DNA from: Sphingomonas aerolata
GTDB lineage: Bacteria > Pseudomonadota > Alphaproteobacteria > Sphingomonadales > Sphingomonadaceae
Direction: 5' to 3'
Length of the DNA: 64,000 nucleotides
NCBI RefSeq assembly: GCF_003046295.1
Contig: NZ_PZZN01000003.1
Coordinates: forward strand, 310,001 to 374,000
Of this stretch, positions 63,691 through 64,000 are shown piece by piece. The notes under the pieces are model-generated. The model saw only the letters and a list, made by a program, of their open reading frames with translations, ran no database searches and had not been told where the DNA came from. The position numbers and the translations under genes are program-made. Within the stretch, counting starts at the first letter, position 1. Each line of letters begins with the position of its first letter.

Positions 63691-64000
63691 TCATTGCGGG
63701 TTGCCCGGGGCAAAGGCGGGGCGCTGCGCCTTGTACCAGTCGAGATCATGCGCGGGCGCAGCGGCGCCGGCCGGCAGCGACCGGCCGTTCACCGACATCC
63801 AATAGGCGAGGCTGGCATCGCGCCACCACCGCGCCTCGCGCTCCTGGATACCCAGATAGGTCGCAGTCTTGGTCCAGCGTTCGGCATCGACCTGGCCGCG
63901 CAGTCCGTCCCAGCGCTGGCGCATGTCCGCGACATAGCCGACGCCGCGGTCATAATCATGGACCATCTCGGCCCAGACGCTGCGTCCCGATGCCATCGGC
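63691..64000 (-). CDS. GH67 alpha-glucuronidase, C-terminal part (start outside window)
   Basis: The last 102 codons of a gene whose 5' end is beyond the window; the ATG at 63996 is internal. The sequence SGRSVWAEMVHDYDRGV, then QEREARWWRDASLAY and DLDWYKAQRP, fits the C-terminal helical domain of GH67 enzymes, which remove 4-O-methyl-glucuronic acid from xylo-oligosaccharides. Its stop overlaps an ATG of the esterase gene (ATGA), so the two are one operon. The active-site part cannot be seen. Confidence 0.8.
   Translation of the reverse strand, partial: PMASGRSVWAEMVHDYDRGVGYVADMRQRWDGLRGQVDAERWTKTATYLGIQEREARWWRDASLAYWMSVNGRSLPAGAAAPAHDLDWYKAQRPAFAPGNPQ

Overview
The window is GC-rich DNA from an alphaproteobacterium, most likely Sphingomonas or a close sphingomonad. 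This rests on gene content: TonB-dependent receptors coupled to SapC, cupin_8 and tryptophan-halogenase genes, a cysteine-free MucR, a Tat-exported glucose-fructose oxidoreductase like that of Zymomonas, exosortase-A-associated glycan genes, and a short PutA without a DNA-binding domain. I see no rRNA, tRNA, CRISPR array, prophage or insertion sequence.

Layout. 1-2650: end of a PHB depolymerase gene, an FMN split-barrel stress protein, a thiolase and a MaoC hydratase. 2743-6120: putA, carrying an in-frame palindromic repeat, followed by two more copies of that repeat family. 6120-9000: MscS channel, topoisomerase IB and a PfpI/DJ-1 protein. 9025-13814: surface-glycan genes (acyltransferase, exosortase-A-type O-ligase, a 59-residue membrane protein, a divergent glycosyltransferase, an unknown membrane protein). 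13896-21800: mixed housekeeping (MFS, Cu/Zn SOD, ThpR, BI-1, transglutaminase, extensin-like, NUDIX, MucR). 22126-26956: GFOR-like oxidoreductase, cupin, gluconokinase, ferredoxin reductase and a metallophosphoesterase with a probable AUU start.

27045-40746 is a polysaccharide-utilisation locus, probably for beta-glucan. On the minus strand it runs TonB receptor, halogenase-like flavoenzyme, SapC, cupin_8, second halogenase-like flavoenzyme, LacI regulator. A GH3 beta-glucosidase and an MFS transporter diverge from the receptor, and a GH16 endo-glucanase faces them. Two identical 12-bp palindromes between the receptor and GH3 are good candidates for the LacI operators. A full-length BamA homologue (40953-43556) and a third TonB receptor (44498-47320) follow.

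47474-55405 holds a small cysteine protein, a Spy-like protein, an EF-hand protein, a histidine kinase/response regulator pair with a divergent paralogous regulator, a GH15 enzyme, two small proteins and a deaminase. 55442-64000 is a second utilisation locus with the same module (TonB receptor, SapC, cupin_8, halogenase). It lies downstream of a GDSL esterase and the C-terminus of a GH67 alpha-glucuronidase, which points to glucuronoxylan.

The most interesting signal is the duplicated, translationally coupled SapC/cupin_8/flavin-halogenase module behind two different glycan receptors. All the flavoenzymes keep the catalytic Lys, yet nothing nearby suggests halometabolite synthesis.
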